A stretch of DNA of 64,000 bases from the NCBI GenBank assembly GCA_002423425.1, contig DIWC01000018.1, positions 20,306-84,305 on the forward strand. Reading direction: 5' to 3'. The DNA is from Peptococcaceae bacterium UBA6116 (GTDB lineage Bacteria; Bacillota; Desulfitobacteriia; Desulfitobacteriales; Syntrophobotulaceae). Shown one piece after another: positions 43,415 through 52,412 of the stretch. Position 1 is the first letter of the stretch, and each line of letters begins with the position of its first letter. The notes beneath the pieces were generated by a model. The model was not told the DNA's origin, did not search any database, and saw nothing but the letters and a program-made list of their open reading frames with translations. A program made the position numbers and the translations under genes.

Positions 43415-43629
43415 GAAGGAGTCTTAAAATAACCCAATTAAAACATCGCGTTAACATTTTTAAACATTATGTTAACATTGAATAAGTAGTTGCAGCAAAA
43501 ATTCTTGTTCTTTTAAGCATATTATGCAATTAATTGTTGGTTTAGCAGGGTTGGCATACTTTATGCAAATAAATCTAACGGATCTAGTATTAATATAAAA
43601 TATATATTCTCTTTAGGAGGAACATAGTA

Positions 43630-46600
43630 ATGACAAAAATGAAAACGATGTCTGGAAACGAAGCAGCGGCCTATGCGTCGTATGCCTTTTCCGAAGTAGC
43701 AGCAATTTATCCGATCACCCCATCCTCGGACATGGCAGAATTTGTCGATGAATGGGCAGCCCATGGCCGAAAGAATATCTTTGGTCAGACAATGAAAGTA
43801 GTAGAAATGCAGTCTGAAGGCGGCGCGGCGGGAGCAGTACACGGCTCACTGCAGGCCGGGGCCTTAACTACAACCTACACGGCATCTCAAGGACTCTTAC
43901 TCATGATTCCGAACATGTACAAAATTTCCGGTGAACTTTTACCCGGAGTATTCCATGTCAGTGCCCGGGCCATAGCAGCTCAGGCGCTGTCGATTTTTGG
44001 TGACCACCAGGACGTAATGTCCGTACGCATGACCGGTTTTGCCTTGCTGAGCTCAGGCAGCGTTCAGGAAGCACTCGATCTCGGCTATATAGCACACCTA
44101 TGTGCCATCAAAGCCAGAGTGCCTTTCTTGCATTTCTTTGACGGGTTCAGAACATCGCATGAAATATCCAAAATCAATATACCTGAAAATGAAGAAGTCG
44201 GACAACTTCTTGACACCGAAGCATTAAAAGCATTCAGACAAAACGCCTTAAACCCTGAACATCCGTGTCTTCGGGGAACAGCACAAAACCCGGACATCTA
44301 TTTCCAGACCAGAGAAGCTGCCAACCAGTTCTATCAAGCAGTACCGGCCATCGTCGAAGAATATATGAATAAATACAAACAACTTACAGGGCGGGAGTAC
44401 AAACTCTTCCAGTACTACGGAGCTCCGGATGCCGACAGAGTAATCATCGCCATGGGTTCGGTCGGAGATACCATCTGTGAAACCATAGACTACCTGCGGG
44501 CCAAAGGAGAAAAAGTTGGAGTATTAAGAGTCAGACTCTACAGACCGTTCTCAGCAGAATATTTCTTTAAAGAGCTGCCTACAACCGTCAAGAAAATTGC
44601 AGTCCTTGACCGGACCAAAGAACCTGGTTCCACTGGTGAACCACTCTATCTTGACATTAGAGATGCCTTCTATGATCGGGAAACCAAGCCGGTCATAGTA
44701 GGGGGTCGTTTTGGCTTAGGATCCAAAGACACCACACCATCGCAAATTCTTGCAGTTTATGAAAATCTTAAAAAGGATAAACCTAAGTCCGGGTTTACTC
44801 TCGGCATAGTAGATGATCTGACGCATACCTCTTTAGAAGAAAAAGAAGTAATCGACACCACACCGGAAGGCACTATCAGCTGTCAATTCTGGGGATTAGG
44901 AGCCGACGGTACGGTCGGAGCCAACAAACAAGCTATCAAAGTTATAGGAGATCACACCAGCCTTTATGCCCAAGCTTACTTCGCCTATGACAGCAAAAAA
45001 TCAGGCGGCACCACAGTATCGCATTTACGTTTCGGCAAAAACCCGATCAAAGCACCTTACCTCGTAAACAGCGCCGACTACATCGCCTGCCATAACCAAT
45101 CCTACGTCGAAAAATACAACCTGCTCAAAGGACTAAAACCGGGCGGCAAATTCGTACTAAACTGCCAGTGGACAGTAGAAGAACTCGAAGAAAAACTACC
45201 GGGTTCTCTCAAAAAAGAAATCTATGACAAAAAAGCGGAATTCTACATCATAGACGCTGTAAAAATAGCCAGAACCATAGGTCTGGGCGGCAGGATCAAC
45301 ATGGTAATGCAATCAGCTTTCTTCAAACTTGCTGCAGTCATTCCCTTAGAGGAAGCGGTCAAATATCTCAAAGACTCCATCGTCAAAGCCTATGGCAAAA
45401 AAGGCCCGGAAATAGTAGAAATGAACAACAAAGCAGTCGATGCGGGCTGCGATGCGCTAATCAAAGTACCAATACCGGCCTCATGGGCCAAAGCGGATGC
45501 CAGCCAGGGGATCTTCCTCGGGACTGACAGTGACCCGGCATTCATCAAAAACGTAGTCAGAGTCATGACAGCCCAAGAAGGAGACAGACTGCCGGTCAGT
45601 GCTTTCCTTGGCAGAGAAGACGGAACTTTCCCGGCCGGAACCACAGCTTACGAAAAACGCGGCATAGCGGTAGAAATACCTGATTGGTCCAAAGAAAACT
45701 GTTCCCAGTGCAACCAATGCTCCTACGTATGTCCGCATAGCGCCATCAGGCCATTTCTCATAAATGAAGAAGAAGCTAAAAAAGCTCCGGCTGACTTTAC
45801 GGGCCTCAAAGCAGTAGGCAAAGATTTTGCCGGTATGCAATTCCGTATTCAGGTCAGTCCGCTTGACTGTACCGGGTGCGGCAACTGCGTCGAAAGCTGT
45901 CCTTCCAAAACCAAAGCATTAACAATGAAAGAAGCTGCACCGGTCACCGAAACACAAGCACCGCTTTGGGAATATGCGTTAACCTTAACCAACAAAGACG
46001 ACAAAATAAACAACAAATACACCGTCAAGAACAGCCAATTCATACAACCGCTCTTAGAATTCAGCGGGGCCTGCCCGGGTTGCGGTGAAACTGCTTATAT
46101 CAAACTTCTAACCCAGCTTTTCGGCGACCGCATGATGATAGCCAATGCCACAGGCTGTACTTCAATTTGGGGCGGCAGTGCGCCGGCTGTACCATACTGC
46201 ACCAACCACAAAGGACAAGGGCCAACCTGGGCGAACTCACTCTTCGAAGACAACGCCGAATATGGCTATGGACAATACCTGGGCGCTGGGCAGCAGAGAA
46301 AAAAAATGGCCGATGAAATGCAACAGGCCATTGAACAGGACATCCCGGCCGATATCAAAGCGGCATTCAAGGAATGGCTTGACAACATGAATGACGGCGA
46401 AGCATCAAAAGCGGCAAGCCAAAAAGTTCGTGCGGCTTTGCAAAAAGCAGATCTGCAAAAGAATGGACTGCTGGCTAAAATATATGACAAAAAAGACCAT
46501 CTCGTCAAAAAATCGCAATGGATTTTTGGCGGTGACGGGTGGGGTTATGATATTGGCTATGGCGGGTTAGACCATGTACTGGCTTCCGGCGATAACGTCA

Positions 46601-47166
46601 ACATCTTAGTAGTGGATACTGAAGTATACTCCAACACCGGCGGACAATCTTCGAAATCAACCCCTCAGGCCGCAGTTGCCAAATTCCAGGCAGCCGGCAA
46701 GCGGATCCGCAAAAAAGATCTCGGCATGATGGCCATCAGTTATGGATATGTTTATGTAGCCCAGATCGCTCTTGGAGCAAGCCTTACCCAGGCCATCAAA
46801 GTATTCCAGGAAGCGGAAGCATACGACGGGCCGTCGCTCATCATAGCCTATGCTCCCTGTATTAACCATGGGATCAGTTCGGGGATGAAAACCAGCGTTA
46901 CGCAGACTAAAAAAGCTGTTGAAGCAGGTTACTGGCATATGTACCACTACAATCCGGAACTGCTCGCTAAAGGAGAAAAACCGTTTATCCTCGATTCCAA
47001 AGAACCAACGGCCTCCTTCAGGGACTTCATTATGTCCGAAGTACGCTATACATCGCTCTTAAGGACTTTCCCGGAATCAGCCGAGGAACTCTACAAGAGC
47101 GCTGAGAAGTCTGCTGTGGAACGCTATAAGTCATATAAACGTTTGGCTGAACAGGATTGGAACTAA
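43630..47166 (+). CDS. nifJ: Pyruvate:ferredoxin (flavodoxin) oxidoreductase
   Basis: 1178 residues in a single chain: domain I with YPITPSSDMAE, domain II, the gamma domain, two 4Fe-4S clusters in CSQCNQCSYVCP (about 691) and CTGCGNCVESCP (about 747), and the thiamine diphosphate domain with CPGCGET and GDGWGYDIG. It oxidises pyruvate to acetyl-CoA and reduced ferredoxin, the central carbon and electron node of this anaerobe. AGGAGG is 9 bases before the ATG. Codon use differs from its neighbours: it avoids rare codons and prefers C-ending codons, as expected for a highly expressed gene. Confidence 0.98.
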   Translation: MTKMKTMSGNEAAAYASYAFSEVAAIYPITPSSDMAEFVDEWAAHGRKNIFGQTMKVVEMQSEGGAAGAVHGSLQAGALTTTYTASQGLLLMIPNMYKISGELLPGVFHVSARAIAAQALSIFGDHQDVMSVRMTGFALLSSGSVQEALDLGYIAHLCAIKARVPFLHFFDGFRTSHEISKINIPENEEVGQLLDTEALKAFRQNALNPEHPCLRGTAQNPDIYFQTREAANQFYQAVPAIVEEYMNKYKQLTGREYKLFQYYGAPDADRVIIAMGSVGDTICETIDYLRAKGEKVGVLRVRLYRPFSAEYFFKELPTTVKKIAVLDRTKEPGSTGEPLYLDIRDAFYDRETKPVIVGGRFGLGSKDTTPSQILAVYENLKKDKPKSGFTLGIVDDLTHTSLEEKEVIDTTPEGTISCQFWGLGADGTVGANKQAIKVIGDHTSLYAQAYFAYDSKKSGGTTVSHLRFGKNPIKAPYLVNSADYIACHNQSYVEKYNLLKGLKPGGKFVLNCQWTVEELEEKLPGSLKKEIYDKKAEFYIIDAVKIARTIGLGGRINMVMQSAFFKLAAVIPLEEAVKYLKDSIVKAYGKKGPEIVEMNNKAVDAGCDALIKVPIPASWAKADASQGIFLGTDSDPAFIKNVVRVMTAQEGDRLPVSAFLGREDGTFPAGTTAYEKRGIAVEIPDWSKENCSQCNQCSYVCPHSAIRPFLINEEEAKKAPADFTGLKAVGKDFAGMQFRIQVSPLDCTGCGNCVESCPSKTKALTMKEAAPVTETQAPLWEYALTLTNKDDKINNKYTVKNSQFIQPLLEFSGACPGCGETAYIKLLTQLFGDRMMIANATGCTSIWGGSAPAVPYCTNHKGQGPTWANSLFEDNAEYGYGQYLGAGQQRKKMADEMQQAIEQDIPADIKAAFKEWLDNMNDGEASKAASQKVRAALQKADLQKNGLLAKIYDKKDHLVKKSQWIFGGDGWGYDIGYGGLDHVLASGDNVNILVVDTEVYSNTGGQSSKSTPQAAVAKFQAAGKRIRKKDLGMMAISYGYVYVAQIALGASLTQAIKVFQEAEAYDGPSLIIAYAPCINHGISSGMKTSVTQTKKAVEAGYWHMYHYNPELLAKGEKPFILDSKEPTASFRDFIMSEVRYTSLLRTFPESAEELYKSAEKSAVERYKSYKRLAEQDWN

Positions 47167-47182
47167 GACTAAGTACTAAAAT

Positions 47183-47227
47183 GAAGGGACTGTGTTGAAA
47201 CTTTTGTTTCAGGGCAGTCCCTTTTCT
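47183..47227 (+). terminator. Terminator after nifJ
   Basis: AAGGGACTG pairs with CAGTCCCTTTT across an 18-base loop that can pair further (GAAAC/GTTTC). Confidence 0.85.
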
Positions 47228-47365
47228 AATTTATTGAAGTTCCAGAAAATTATCCTGTATTTTTTTCAAAAAATACTAGATTTTTTTATAGATCTGAGAT
47301 AAAATATTCGAAACTCCATATTTCTCTTTTTGTTTTTATAGTACGAATAATCACTAGGCAGATGT

Positions 47366-47395
47366 CAAGAACAGATTGTTGTTCTTGTTTTTTTA
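47366..47395 (+). terminator. Orphan intrinsic terminator before the thioesterase gene
   Basis: CAAGAACA pairs perfectly with TGTTCTTG over a 6-base loop and is followed by eight T's. No gene ends here, so it is either the end of a small RNA started after 47228 or a transcription attenuator in the leader of the downstream gene. Confidence 0.75.
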
Positions 47396-47510
47396 TCATA
47401 GATCAGGTATTGCAAATAAAGCTGAATATTTGAAAATAGAAATTACGTTTAAATATAGCAAAAAAGCCTTAAAAAGGGTAAGATAAGAATAGCAGGCGGG
47501 GTTTATAACT

Positions 47511-47939
47511 ATGTTTGTTTCTACGAAAGAAATTCAATTAACATATGCCGATACGGATATGATGGGCGTGATCTATCATGCCAATTATCTAAAATGGTTT
47601 GAAATAGGAAGAACACAGCTGATTGAAGATATAGGCTATAGTTACTTTGAGATGGAAAAGGCCGGTTATTGCGCGCCGGTTTATAAGGTTGAGGCAACTT
47701 ATAAGAAATCTGTCCGCTATGGCGATAAGGTCTTTGTTAAGACCTGGGTCGAAGAAAACCAAGGCCTTAAAACTGTTTATGGTTATCAGATTGTTAATAA
47801 TGACGGGGATGTTTGTGCCAAGGGAACGACGACTCATATTGTTGTGAAAAAAGATAATTTCAAGCCGGTGCAATTTAAGAAGTTCTTTCCCGAGTGGTTT
47901 AATAAGTACGAAGATATCAAGAAAAAAGCCGGCCAATAA
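47511..47939 (+). CDS. Acyl-CoA thioesterase, YbgC/FcbC hot-dog family
   Basis: 142 residues with the hot-dog motif YADTDMMGVIYHANYLKWFEIGRT, in which the catalytic Asp is in the YADTD segment. It hydrolyses short or branched acyl-CoA thioesters or 4-hydroxybenzoyl-type ones; substrate cannot be told from sequence. Its stop overlaps the reading region before the citrate synthase gene, so the two may share a transcript. Cytosolic. Confidence 0.88.
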   Translation: MFVSTKEIQLTYADTDMMGVIYHANYLKWFEIGRTQLIEDIGYSYFEMEKAGYCAPVYKVEATYKKSVRYGDKVFVKTWVEENQGLKTVYGYQIVNNDGDVCAKGTTTHIVVKKDNFKPVQFKKFFPEWFNKYEDIKKKAGQ

Positions 47940-47998
47940 TGCAGAAACTACCCAGCTTAATTAGTTGGAAAAATGCGAAATCAAAAGGAGGCTCTATC

Positions 47999-49366
47999 AT
48001 GGACAATTTGGAGTTTGAACAATTTGAAAAAGTTATACTCGATGATCTTAGTGATTTGGCGGCCAAGAGCAGCAAAATCAATCCCGAATTATATTCTAGA
48101 TATCAGGTCAAAAGGGGACTTCGTGATCAGGATGGGAAAGGCGTGCTGGTTGGATTAACCGAGATCGGGGATGTGCATTCGTATATCCTTGATGAAGGAG
48201 AAATGGTTCCTGTTCCCGGCAGGCTTACCTATAGGGGAATCGATATCATGGATATAGTTCGTGGGTTTAGGGAGGAGGAACGGTATGGGTTTGAAGAAAT
48301 TACCTATCTTCTTCTTTTCGGACATCTTCCAGACGAAAAGAAACTTCGGGACTTTCAGCATATTTTAGCGGATTATCAAAACCTGCCGGAAGATTTTGTA
48401 CGCGGAACTATTTTAAAAACCCCTGGAAAAGATGTCATGAACATGTTGTCGAGAAGCGTCCTTGCTTTGTATTCCTATGATGACAATGCCGATGATACCT
48501 CAATCTATAATGTGTTAAAACAGTGCATAAAGCTCATTGCCTGGTTCCCTTCCTTGGCTGTTTATGGCTACCAGGCTTTTTATCATTATCATGAAAACCA
48601 AAGCCTGTTTCTCCATAGTCCCAAGCCTGAACTGAGTACCGCTGAAAATATTTTGCATATGCTGAGACCAGACTGCAAATACACAAAATTAGAGGCTACG
48701 CTGCTTGATCTTGCACTCGTACTTCATGCCGAACATGGCGGAGGCAATAATTCCTCCTTTGTGACCCATGTCATAACATCAACTGGAACCGATACCTATT
48801 CAGTGATGGCAGCTGCTATCGGAGCGCTGAAGGGGCCCAAACATGGGGGAGCCAATATCAAGACAGTCTATATGATGGACGATATCAAGGAAAACGTTAA
48901 AGACTGGAAGGATGACGAAGAGATCGGGAGCTATCTAAGTAAGATCCTTAAGAAAGAAGCTTTTGACAGAGCAGGACTGATTTATGGGATTGGACATGCG
49001 GTTTATTCTATTTCTGATCCAAGAGAGGTAATATTCGAAGGCTATGCTCAAAAGCTAGCTAAGGAAAAAGGGCTCGAAGATGAGTTTAACCTCTATCATA
49101 AAGTAGAGGAGCTGACTCCAAGTCTCATTTCCAAGCATAATGGATCTAATAAAATCATTAGTGCCAATGTTGATTTTTATTCCGGCTTTGTCTATAAAAT
49201 GCTGGGAATCCCTATCAAAATGTTTACTCCTATTTTTGCAATTGCCAGAATGTCCGGATGGAGCGCTCACCGTATTGAAGAGATTGTCAGTGAGGGAAAA
49301 ATTATCAGACCGGCCTATAAAAGTGTTGCCCAAAGAAAAAATTACATTCCTTTGAAGAACAGATAG
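47999..49366 (+). CDS. gltA: Citrate synthase
   Basis: 455 residues with the large-domain motif VPGRLTYRGIDIMD, catalytic histidines in HAEHGGGNNSSFVTH and GPKHGGANIKT, and the Asp in YGIGHAVY. It condenses oxaloacetate and acetyl-CoA. This is the Si-type fold rather than the Re-citrate synthase typical of some clostridia. ATG 47999 follows AAAGGAGG; the frame upstream overlaps the thioesterase and has no site. A 2-methylcitrate activity is possible, as in the family. Confidence 0.92.
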   Translation: MDNLEFEQFEKVILDDLSDLAAKSSKINPELYSRYQVKRGLRDQDGKGVLVGLTEIGDVHSYILDEGEMVPVPGRLTYRGIDIMDIVRGFREEERYGFEEITYLLLFGHLPDEKKLRDFQHILADYQNLPEDFVRGTILKTPGKDVMNMLSRSVLALYSYDDNADDTSIYNVLKQCIKLIAWFPSLAVYGYQAFYHYHENQSLFLHSPKPELSTAENILHMLRPDCKYTKLEATLLDLALVLHAEHGGGNNSSFVTHVITSTGTDTYSVMAAAIGALKGPKHGGANIKTVYMMDDIKENVKDWKDDEEIGSYLSKILKKEAFDRAGLIYGIGHAVYSISDPREVIFEGYAQKLAKEKGLEDEFNLYHKVEELTPSLISKHNGSNKIISANVDFYSGFVYKMLGIPIKMFTPIFAIARMSGWSAHRIEEIVSEGKIIRPAYKSVAQRKNYIPLKNR

Positions 49367-49585
49367 ATCTAAATACTGCGCGTGATGTAGGACTAAAAAC
49401 AATGTGGATTCTGCTAAAACGGGAATTTACATTATTTTTTTCTGAGAAATCTCTGCTCCCAAATGGGCGTAAAATTTTTGCGCAAATTATTAAGTTAAAA
49501 AAGAAAGGGAGATACTATAAAAAAAATAAGATTTAATAAAGAATAGAATATGATGGTATAAGCTTAGCCGGGAGAAAGTGATAAA

Positions 49586-50113
49586 ATGAAACAGGCCGTA
49601 CAGTTTGTCTTGCTAATTGTGGTCATCAACATTACATATGTGTCATTGACTACAGTCAGGTTAATCCTGATGATTAAGGGTTTAAGAAAATATGCTTCCT
49701 TTTTGTCCGTTGCAGAAGTGTTTGTCTACATTATGGGACTATCCATTATCTTGAATAATCTGCAAAGTTACTGGAATATCGCAGCTTATTGCTTAGGGTA
49801 TGGGATGGGGGTTTACTGCGGAAGCAGGATTGAGGAGAAATTGGCTTTAGGTTATATTACGGCCGAAGTAATTGTTGATACCATCAATGATGATTTGCCG
49901 GAAATGCTGCGTGACAAAGGTTTTGGAGTAACGACTTGGATAGGGGAAGGCCGGGACGGCCAACGCCTGCTCATGATTGTGCTGGCCAAAAGAAACAGGC
50001 AAAAGGAACTGTTGAAAATGATTGATCATGTCTGTCCTGGTGCTTTTGTTTTTTTTGAGGAACCAAAGTATTTCCGAGGCGGATTTGGGGCAAACAAGCT
50101 CGGACGGAGGTAA
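49586..50113 (+). CDS. UPF0316/DUF5698 membrane protein
   Basis: 175 residues with three N-terminal hydrophobic helices (VQFVLLIVVINITYVSLTTVRLI) and a soluble C-terminal part (DUF2179-like; LRDKGFGVTTWIGEGRDGQ, VFFEEPKYFRGGF). The family is conserved in Firmicutes with no known function; the C-terminal domain is a ligand-binding-like fold. ATG 49586 with GGGAGAAAG upstream. It is the last core gene before the accessory island. Confidence 0.88.
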   Translation: MKQAVQFVLLIVVINITYVSLTTVRLILMIKGLRKYASFLSVAEVFVYIMGLSIILNNLQSYWNIAAYCLGYGMGVYCGSRIEEKLALGYITAEVIVDTINDDLPEMLRDKGFGVTTWIGEGRDGQRLLMIVLAKRNRQKELLKMIDHVCPGAFVFFEEPKYFRGGFGANKLGRR

Positions 50114-50140
50114 TAAATAAAAAGAAGAGGGGAGAGCAAA

Positions 50141-50247
50141 AGGCGCGGTTTAATAGGGAAAATTGTTGAACCATACCCCAAACCGGTACGGAAAAGCAAG
50201 AGAGAGGCGTTGTCCCGCAAGTGATGGCGCCTCTCTCTTGTTCTTTT
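50141..50247 (+). repeat. Structured repeat, copy 1
   Basis: A conserved core (CGGTTTAATAGGGAAA, then TGAACCATACCCC and AAACCGGTACGG) where CGGTTT can pair with AAACCG and GGG with CCC. It is followed by a terminator (GAGAGAGGCG...CGCCTCTCTC and T-rich). Same core, same orientation at 51.2, 52.0 and 54.8 kb. It precedes the RelB/ParE unit. Confidence 0.8.
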
Positions 50248-50407
50248 GAGATTTCTCTCATTAGCTTTTCATTGACAAAATATAACGCTGCATTCCTGAA
50301 AATAGAGATTATACCTTTAAGAACAAATTAAAAAAATGAAAGATGTATTGCTAAAAGTCATACAATAGAATATGATATGATAAAGAATGATGAAAGGTGG
50401 AACTATT

Positions 50408-50707
50408 GTGGCTATTAAAACAGCAAATGTTCTTGCTCGTGTTGAACCTGATATAAAAGAAAAGGCAGAATCTATCATGGCAAAGCTGGGAGTTCCGGCT
50501 TCCGTTGTAATCAATATGCTCTACAAACAAATCGTTATGACTAAGAGCATTCCGTTCTCCCTGTCAATTCCTACCACTCCGACAGCACTTGATGAAATGG
50601 ACGCCGCGACATTTGACGCAATCATGCAAAAAGGGTTGGACGAAGCAAAGGCAGACCGTTCCCGTCCAGCTTCTGAAATATTTTCAGAGTTAAAACGAGG
50701 ACTATGA
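50408..50707 (+). CDS. RelB/DinJ-family antitoxin
   Basis: About 100 residues from GTG 50408 (AAAGGTGG upstream): an N-terminal ribbon-helix-helix segment (LARVEPDIKEKAESIMAKLGVPASVVINMLYKQIV) and a C-terminal extension ending ELKRGL. It is translated four bases before its toxin. RelB-type antitoxins bind DNA and neutralise the toxin. It appears intact. Confidence 0.85.
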   Translation: MAIKTANVLARVEPDIKEKAESIMAKLGVPASVVINMLYKQIVMTKSIPFSLSIPTTPTALDEMDAATFDAIMQKGLDEAKADRSRPASEIFSELKRGL

Positions 50708-50710
50708 TTT

Positions 50711-51004
50711 ATGGCGGATAAGACATATATCGTTAAAATCACCACTCAGGCCGAGGAACAACTGCAAGCGATTGTTAAATACATTGATATTGAAAACTCA
50801 ATTTCATCACTCTCTCAGTTTCCTCAGCGGGTTGCATTGACAGAAGAAGAACCGTGGCGAAGCACCGGCATTCATAAAATGCCGGTAAAAAACTTTCCCG
50901 TCTACTTTTGGATTGACGAAGAAAACAGCAAGGTTCAGGTTACTGCCGTTATCTATGGCAGGCGTGACCAAATAAATCAGCTTTCACAGATGGATATGGA
51001 ATAA
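50711..51004 (+). CDS. ParE/RelE-family toxin with internal deletion
   Basis: 97 residues. The ends fit the type II toxin fold (YIVKITTQAEEQLQAIVKYI; KMPVKNFPVYFWIDEENSK; AVIYGRRDQINQL). Between KYI and SISSLSQFPQR about 22 residues of the second helix are missing, in frame. Family members are usually 105-120 residues. It may be inactive or altered. It follows its antitoxin in a classic two-gene unit, and a variant of the repeat's terminator hairpin follows. Confidence 0.7.
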   Translation: MADKTYIVKITTQAEEQLQAIVKYIDIENSISSLSQFPQRVALTEEEPWRSTGIHKMPVKNFPVYFWIDEENSKVQVTAVIYGRRDQINQLSQMDME

Positions 51005-51046
51005 AGAATAAAGCGTTGTCCCACAGGGAATGACGCCTCTCGCTTA
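51004..51046 (+). terminator. Terminator variant after the ParE gene
   Basis: AAGAATAAAGCG pairs with CGCTTATTCTT, with an inner GTCCC/GGGA stem. Its inner sequence (GCGTTGTCCC, ACGCCTCTC) is a variant of the repeat element's terminator, as if the whole cassette were copied with it. Confidence 0.6.
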
Positions 51047-51116
51047 TTCTTGTTCAATAGAAGCCTTGGAAAATAAATCCAGATAACGATTAACTGAAAA
51101 ACCTATGAGTCTTTGT

Positions 51117-51165
51117 AAAAAACGAGGAAGTTATCAAGAAAGATAACATCCTCGTTTTATTTTTG
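51117..51165 (+). terminator. Strong intrinsic terminator between the two toxin-antitoxin modules
   Basis: AAAACGAGG and CCTCGTTTT arms, with an inner TTATC/GATAA stem and an A/T tail. There is no gene immediately upstream on this strand. Confidence 0.75.
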
Positions 51166-51175
51166 GGGATTATCC

Positions 51176-51312
51176 ATGGTTCAATTAAAAAACAAAAAGA
51201 AAGCCGCCTAAAGGAGCTGTTTAATAGGGAAACTTATTGAACCATACCCCAAACCGGTACGGAAAAGCAGGAGAGAGGCGTTGTCCTGCAAAGGATAGCG
51301 CCTCTCTCTTTG
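51176..51312 (+). repeat. Structured repeat, copy 2
   Basis: A longer form with ATGGTTCAAT (51176-51185) perfectly paired to ATTGAACCAT (51236-51245), then the AAACCGGTACGG core and a terminator with the same GAGAGAGGCG arms as copy 1. It lies just past the 3' end of the YafQ relic. Confidence 0.8.
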
Positions 51313-51364
51313 CGAATTCTTTGAACATACGAAGACCCTCTCGTAAGTATTTTCTGCAGTTGCC

Positions 51365-51569
51365 TTATCCGAACAAGTCGCTGTGGGTTCCGGTGCGGGT
51401 GAGAGTCAAAACAAACGCCGCTCAACGCATGGTCCTTATGTTTTTCGGCAAGGGGTTCTCCTGATGCCAGCGTTTGAATGACTGTCGTAATAAGGTGCAT
51501 ATCATAGCCTCTGCGCTCGATGTATTTCAGATCACGCTTAAAGCGACTGGTCGGCTTCACTTCATACAT
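51365..51569 (-). pseudogene. YafQ-type toxin remnant
   Basis: The N-terminal half is clear (YEVKPTSRFKRDLKYIERRGYD, EKHKDHALSG). About 28 codons including the central catalytic region are lost, and a frameshift leads to the C-terminal FVLTLTRTGTHSDLFG. A frame running on to 51234 translates through repeat copy 2 and is an artefact. It pairs with the antitoxin gene on the same strand. Confidence 0.78.
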
Positions 51570-51843
51570 CGGCCAAAAGCTCCTTCATCATTTGGTCGAC
51601 ATCAGTATAACCTTTAACCGATGGGTCACGGCTGATGAGCTCAGCCTCTTCCATGGCGGCAATGGTCTCAGTATTCGGAACCTCAAGAGCAATGTCAAAC
51701 GGAATTCTCTGCTGACGCACGGCCTGACGCAGGAAAATATTGAAGGCCGTCGTCATGTTCATTCCAAGATCAGAGAACAGCTGCTCAGCCTGTTTTTTTA
51801 ATTCGACATCCATACGAATGCTTATATTCGTCGTGCCGGACAT
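51562..51843 (-). CDS. RelB/DinJ-family antitoxin (second module)
   Basis: About 93 residues with the ribbon-helix-helix SIRMDVELKKQAEQLFSDLG and TAFNIFLRQAVRQQ, matching DinJ. I favour ATG 51843, which has AGGAG upstream with better spacing than 51849. It is intact, in contrast with its YafQ partner, whose gene it overlaps by 8 bases. Confidence 0.88.
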   Translation of the reverse strand: MSGTTNISIRMDVELKKQAEQLFSDLGMNMTTAFNIFLRQAVRQQRIPFDIALEVPNTETIAAMEEAELISRDPSVKGYTDVDQMMKELLADV

Positions 51844-51931
51844 AATCATCAGCTCCTTTACTTTAGTATATTTAATATATCACAAAACATGTGCATTGTA
51901 AATACGCTGCACAAGGATTTGCGTTATCCCT

Positions 51932-52058
51932 ATGGTTCAATTAAAAAACAAAAGCAAGCCGCCTAAAGGCACGGTTTGATAGGAAAACTTACTGAACCAT
52001 ACCCCAAACCGGTACGGAAAAGACGGAAGCCATTAAAATAATGGTTTCCGTTCTTTTT
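51932..52058 (+). repeat. Structured repeat, copy 3
   Basis: Shares with copy 2 about 90 bases (ATGGTTCAATTAAAAAACA, AGCCGCCTAAAGG, the AAACCGGTACGG core) but has a different terminator hairpin (ACGGAA.CCATT pairing with AATGG.TTCCGT, then TTCTTTTT). The core is conserved while the terminator arms changed. Confidence 0.8.
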
Positions 52059-52412
52059 AGCCTCATTTTTGGAGTTTGTTGTTGGTGGAGGCTGTTTTAG
52101 AAGTTGTGGTGAGTTGGAAGTTTATCAAGAAACATGTGTCATATATATCTCTTGATACTCTTGAACTAAAATCCAAAATAGAATTTCAACACATTTCGGA
52201 CTTGCTTTTAAATTGCTAAAGGGGCTTTCTACTGCCTTTAAGTGAGAAAGTAAGATCTTTCGGCTTTGTTAAAGTAGATTTTTACCAAAAACTACCGGAA
52301 ATAGGAGATTGCATTAGCTGATATTTTCAGTCATAATTATAAACAGGTCTACAGAGGTATGTTGAATTATTTGATCTTTTAAGCAATTTTAGAGATTTAC
52401 TTAGGAGTTGAC
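52059..52412. other. 350-bp stretch upstream of the lipoprotein gene
   Basis: No gene is supported. Short plus-strand strings such as SFGFVKVDFYQKLPEIGD around 52260-52310 hint at a decayed coding sequence, family unknown. An AGGAGT site and the start of the lipoprotein gene follow. Confidence 0.3.

Noticed and set aside
50026..50261. Minus-strand frames reading SCFSVPVWGMVQ-type peptides through repeat copies 1 and 2
   Set aside because: They are translations of the non-coding repeat core; the same words appear at each copy because the DNA repeats, and they lack independent ribosome sites.
50141..52058. Cobalamin riboswitch identity for the four repeats
   Set aside because: AATAGGGAA followed later by a CCCC...GGTACGG stretch recalls the cobalamin core, but the stem after AGGGAA and the GCCACTGT box are absent and no corrinoid gene follows. 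A covariance search (RF00174) would settle it.
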